Assembly: GCA_000310025.1 (NCBI GenBank) | Contig: FN649741.1 | Span: forward strand, 597,917-661,916 | Reading direction: 5' to 3' | Length of the DNA: 64,000 nucleotides | Source of the DNA: Ectocarpus siliculosus | Lineage: Eukaryota > Sar > Phaeophyceae > Ectocarpales > Ectocarpaceae | Shown here: piece by piece, positions 60,132-64,000 of the stretch | Numbering within the stretch: the first letter of the stretch is position 1 | Layout: each line of letters starts with the position of its first letter | The notes under the pieces: generated by a model | Seen by the model: the letters and a program-made list of their open reading frames with translations, nothing else | The model's database searches: none | Told to the model about the DNA's origin: nothing | Program-made: the position numbers and the translations under genes

Positions 60132-63100
60132 TTCCGCTGCCGTTGATGGTCGCGGACACCGGCCTATTATTGCTGAGGATTAACGAAAACACATGGCAGA
60201 GAGGCACCACACGCAAATCAATCCATTGAAAAGGCGACGGGTGCATACATCGGTAAATATGCAAGACCCGACATCCTATTGCCTATGACACCACGAGAAA
60301 AATTACTGCTTTCGCCCACGACAATCGCGTGCTGCTGCCCTGTGCTCTACACATGCATACTACAGCAGTATAGTAGATGCATACACAACCTATGTTGGTG
60401 CCAGCGGCTGCTCTTTGTTGTGCGCATTAAAAAATATGTCGCAGAATACAGTTTCAACGATGCTACGAAGTGCTTCCAAATTCGTCGCCAGCTCAACACC
60501 CAGGGCAGCACGCTGCAAACAGCGGTATACTGCAGCAAGCAGTATTCCGTAGGCAAAGATCGCCGGCGCACATGAGCCATGACTGACTGCGGTTGAACTG
60601 GACAGGTTTTCTGCCGGCAAGTGCAAACGTGGGCGGAAAATGAAAGGGAAACGGAAAGATGGCATCCAAAACCAGCAGGCAAGGCCACGCGGCGAATTCT
60701 CTGGGGTGGCACTACGCGTACTGCTGCCACGCGAATTCGTCCAGTGCGCGCCACGTGCTAATGGCAGCTACGCGACCACAACGAACGCTACACCTGGGCT
60801 AGATTTCACCCAGACTACATTCAGAGGGACTGCTGCCGCTCTGCGCTGTCGGTGAGGAACTCCAAGCACTCTTTCATCCCTCGCACCTGATTGCAAGCTA
60901 GACTTTCAGGCGCGGTGGACGAGCGGTGTACCTGAAACCTGTTGCCCTTGAGCACGCCCTGGCTACCGCTGTTGTGCAACACTCATTGGCACTCGTTCTT
61001 CTTGCGGGAACAAATTGCAAGGGCTGGAACAAATGAACAAATTGCAAGAACATGGGGGGCTCCGTGCAGGCAAGACCGCTGAAGAGGGGCCGCGTTGTGT
61101 GTGAGTCCTGTGGGTCGAAAGTACAGCAGTGGTAGAGGCACGGGGAGGGAGACCCAGCAGCGCGTGTACGACGAGGGAGAGCTCCAGCTGCATGACCTAG
61201 CTGCGGAGTGTCGATACGTCGATACACCGCTGTGTGCACAACAATGGCAGGATTCCAACGATATCATGACCGGCATTCGCGCAATAGCAACACGGCGATC
61301 GCTTCTACGACGCGATCTCCAGCAGCAGGGAAAGAGACGGCAGGGAGGAAGAAGGGCTTGGAAAGGAAGGAGTTCACGTGAGAATTTTGATTGGTAATGT
61401 GGCCTTGGCTCTGTCAATCAACTGGAAGTTTAGAGCGTTTGCAGGGCTATCATGAGTGTGTACCGCAGCGAAACAATGGCATGATCCATGTCAAAAAATC
61501 CCGCCGCATCTGAACGCATATCAAGTGGCAGAAGAAGAGGCACGGCTGTGCTTGTTACCCGTGTTGTCCAAGGTATGAGTGGCTTCGTGGAGAGGGTTGA
61601 AATGTTTGTGTTTTGGTTGGACCCAAATACAGCAACATGGACACGATGGATGGATGAGCTGCAGTGTACTCACCAGAAAAACAATACACGTCTCCGCCTT
61701 CCAATGTACTTCTACAATCACGTTAGCCTGTCTCCAGGTGTCTTCAACGTAGTCTGGTGGCTGACCTCGTACGCTACAAGGATACCTCGATACAAATTGC
61801 GGGTTCTCTCTTGGGAGCGCAAGCGTAGATGGGTGATCTCTGACCACTGGAGGGTATTGTTATAGGGACCATGTGTATACCGCTGTACACGGACAACTTC
61901 CTGTGCCTTACTAGGAAAATACGCGACAGAACCTCGACTACAGCAGTACTGTATACTCAGCAACTGCTGCTGGATTTTCGAGTGCTGTACTCTAGTACAT
62001 GGGCGTACGTAAGCGGATGATACCTTATCTGTATGAGCCGCGTTCCGCAGAGCCGTGCGGGTTACGGTTTAACATGTGAACAATTTTGCAACTCTACGGT
62101 GGAAAACGATGAAGTTCCGGAATATTCACAGTAACAGCGAGGGGGGGGGGGGGTTGCTGAACCCTGGTCGTGTTAACCCTTATGTGACTGACTAAATTGT
62201 GGATCTTCCACGGGCTGTTGGAGGCCTAACTTCCGAACAGACCTTCGACAAATCGGAAAGAACAGCACAAGCGCACATGCGCACATACAAGCAGAGATAC
62301 AGATAGTACATAGCAAGGGGAAAACAGCAACAGCAGCGCCAACAGAGCAACCTCGGGCACACAGCCTCGTTCGTATACAGCCGCAGCAGGGGTGACTCAA
62401 ATCGAATGCAGCCCCGCTAAATTCAACGCTCGCTTGCCGTATACCTACTCGAGGTGACATGCATGCACAGCAGACAGATGAGCCGCTACATAGATAGGTT
62501 GCAAGACAGAGACAGAGCAGCACAGAGTGTACAGCACCAACAGCAGTAGTACAACAGCACAAACACCAACAACGATCAAGATGCAGCGGAGGTTCCCACC
62601 TTACGGCGAAGTTCCATACTCATCACACGACAAAATGACCCAAACACACACGTTTTCAGTTTCCTTCAGGTCCTACGTGTGTGTGTGTGTGTAGACAGAC
62701 ATATGCATATCTCATCTCCCTGAATCCGTCCACGCCGTTGTACATTTTTATAGTCTAGAGGGAAAAAACAAGACGAGCAGCAGCAGCTATAGCAACTCTT
62801 TTGTAGAGTTAGACGCTATTCCTATGGGTGCCCCCTGTGTTCGTCAAAGAAAGGTATCGACCATGCTGAATATCGTTGTCCGCGCTCGGATGTCACGATA
62901 TTAGATGGCTGCTGCTGCTGTGCTAAACACATACAAGGAGTGCAGCAGTCTTTGGCACAACATCTCAAGCGGGAAATCGTCCGTGGGGTGCAAACAACTA
63001 GAAATAGTATAGAGGGGAGAGATAGTTGGAGAGAGAAACGTACCATTTCACAGACTGGGGGACTGGTAGTGAGGTTAGCAGTGAGGATAATAGTATCTTG

Positions 63101-63164
63101 AATTTAGACTGAGGCGTGACTGCTGGGTCCGCTTGTTCCACACACTGAGACACGAGACACCAGC
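60132..63164. other. Intergenic, no recognised gene
   Basis: About 3 kb. It contains several TACAGCAGTA-type palindromic motifs (60360, 61940), a G-run at 62141-62153, a short GT repeat near 62678-62692, and open frames without recognisable domains. Confidence 0.5.
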
Positions 63165-63536
63165 ATGGCACACACAATGGATGAGGGGCAGGTTATAGCG
63201 TATTGGGAGGCAATGGCTAGCGAATACCATGCGACGGACAACCCTGATGCAATTTCCGAGGCGCTGCTGTCTATCCCAGCCGCGACCCCGGAAATGTATC
63301 GTGGCGCCACGGAGGTTGCCGCAAAAGCAGTTGGGCGCCGTTTTTGCCCACATGGGAACGAGATCCCCGGACCCTTGCCCGAGATAAAGGATGTCAAGGA
63401 CAGGCAAGCCGCGGCACGGGCGCATCCTGGGTTGTGCGGCCGTCACCATGTCCACCACATCGCCCACATTGACCTCGACGCCGCCGATGCGCGTGCGGGG
63501 GGCGAAACAATAACCTCCAAGAATCTTCGGAACCAG
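63165..63536 (+). CDS. Possible first exon of an unrecognised gene
   Basis: An ATG opens 124 codons ending at a good donor (CAG|GTTAGT). The product is Ala/His-rich, with MAHTMDEGQVIAYWEAM at the start and CGRHHVHHIAHIDLDAAD later. I recognise no domain. A tiny candidate exon near 63686-63709 (after a TAG acceptor) would continue it in phase, but the rest would lie beyond the window. Codon usage and GC content are coding-like. Confidence 0.35.
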
Positions 63537-64000
63537 GTTAGTTTTGCTGCTGCTGCTGCTCCTGCAAACCCTTTTCCCAGGTTGAACTTGCGGGCCTTCT
63601 GTGTCTGAACAAGCTAGAGGTCCCCAGCGATCGCCTGCTGTCGTGCTGCTCTACATAACATCGGGTTTTGTTTGGGTTCATGTAGGTTGCCTACAGTTGT
63701 ATGTGCAAGGTGAACCCCGGCAACAATTGGGCTATTTTGACAAATGCACCTACTACCACTGCTGTAGGCTACAGCAGTAGTCTACAAGACTATGCAGCAG
63801 TCCTCTACAGTAGTACATTGTAGTTATGCATATGGTGTACAACAACGTTGTTAGAACGGACGTACATAGTACACAAGTTTCGGTTTGCGGTCTAGATAGC
63901 ACAGCAACAGAGCCGACGACCCCCATCTCGTGTGTAGTCTCGTACCGTGAGACCAGGTTGTTTTCTCTACAAAAGGAGTATATTATTTGTATCGATATTA
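63537..64000. other. Right-edge region with clustered TACTGCTGTA/TACAGCAGTA motifs
   Basis: A cluster of near-palindromic CTGCTGTAG/CTACAGCAG segments at about 63755-63825. No gene beyond the possible micro-exon noted for 63165-63536. Confidence 0.5.

Noticed and set aside
61095-61397. A 100-codon plus-strand frame rich in Arg and Gln
   Set aside because: No recognisable domain or splice context, and similar frames occur by chance in this GC content.
62173-62562. A 129-codon minus-strand frame rich in Cys
   Set aside because: Cys and Ala codons arise from the GCA/TGC motif repeats on the other strand; no protein signature.

Overview
The window is nuclear DNA from an intron-rich, GC-moderate eukaryote. 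The best guess is a stramenopile, probably a brown alga of the Ectocarpus type. The signs are many short exons separated by introns of about 0.5-1 kb, a cobalamin-dependent methionine synthase, an NB-ARC-type P-loop gene of the kind brown algae carry in numbers, and dispersed TACAGCAGTA motifs. The lineage is an inference; no phylogenetic test was possible.

Layout, left to right. (1) 216-18668, minus strand: at least 15 exons of a RAD16/RAD5-type SNF2 ATPase with an N-terminal PARP-type zinc finger. Its C-terminal helicase half runs off the left edge. One 8-kb intron (1207-9219) holds a tandem array of ten full and one truncated initiator-type tRNA-Met(CAT) genes on the opposite strand. A decayed LINE of about 4.4 kb interrupts the array. 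(2) 21154-46760, minus strand: a complete-looking 30-exon gene for methionine synthase MetH, about 1303 residues, with all four domains. Its introns carry two MITE families, a 60-bp minisatellite, a fold-back inverted duplication, five tandem copies of an intron/exon acceptor border, and a 100-N gap flanked by very poor base calls. (3) 47515-48898, plus: a two-exon CHMP1/Did2 ESCRT-III gene, divergent from MetH. (4) 50854-52482, minus: a two-exon tail-anchored protein that may be a PEX26/APEM9-type peroxin. (5) 52673-56267, plus: a seven-exon class V aminotransferase-fold (cysteine desulfurase-like) PLP enzyme, divergent from (4). (6) 58884-60131, minus: the 5' part of an NB-ARC-like P-loop gene that looks broken. 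(7) 60.1-64.0 kb: mostly unrecognised sequence, with one possible first exon at 63165.

The genes do not form a pathway. The exon models for MetH, the RAD16-like gene, CHMP1 and the PLP enzyme come from splice borders that keep phase from exon to exon and from remembered family sequences. One acceptor in the RAD16-like gene is weak, and start codons are uncertain where stated. Most remaining open frames are antisense or intronic shadows and were left out.
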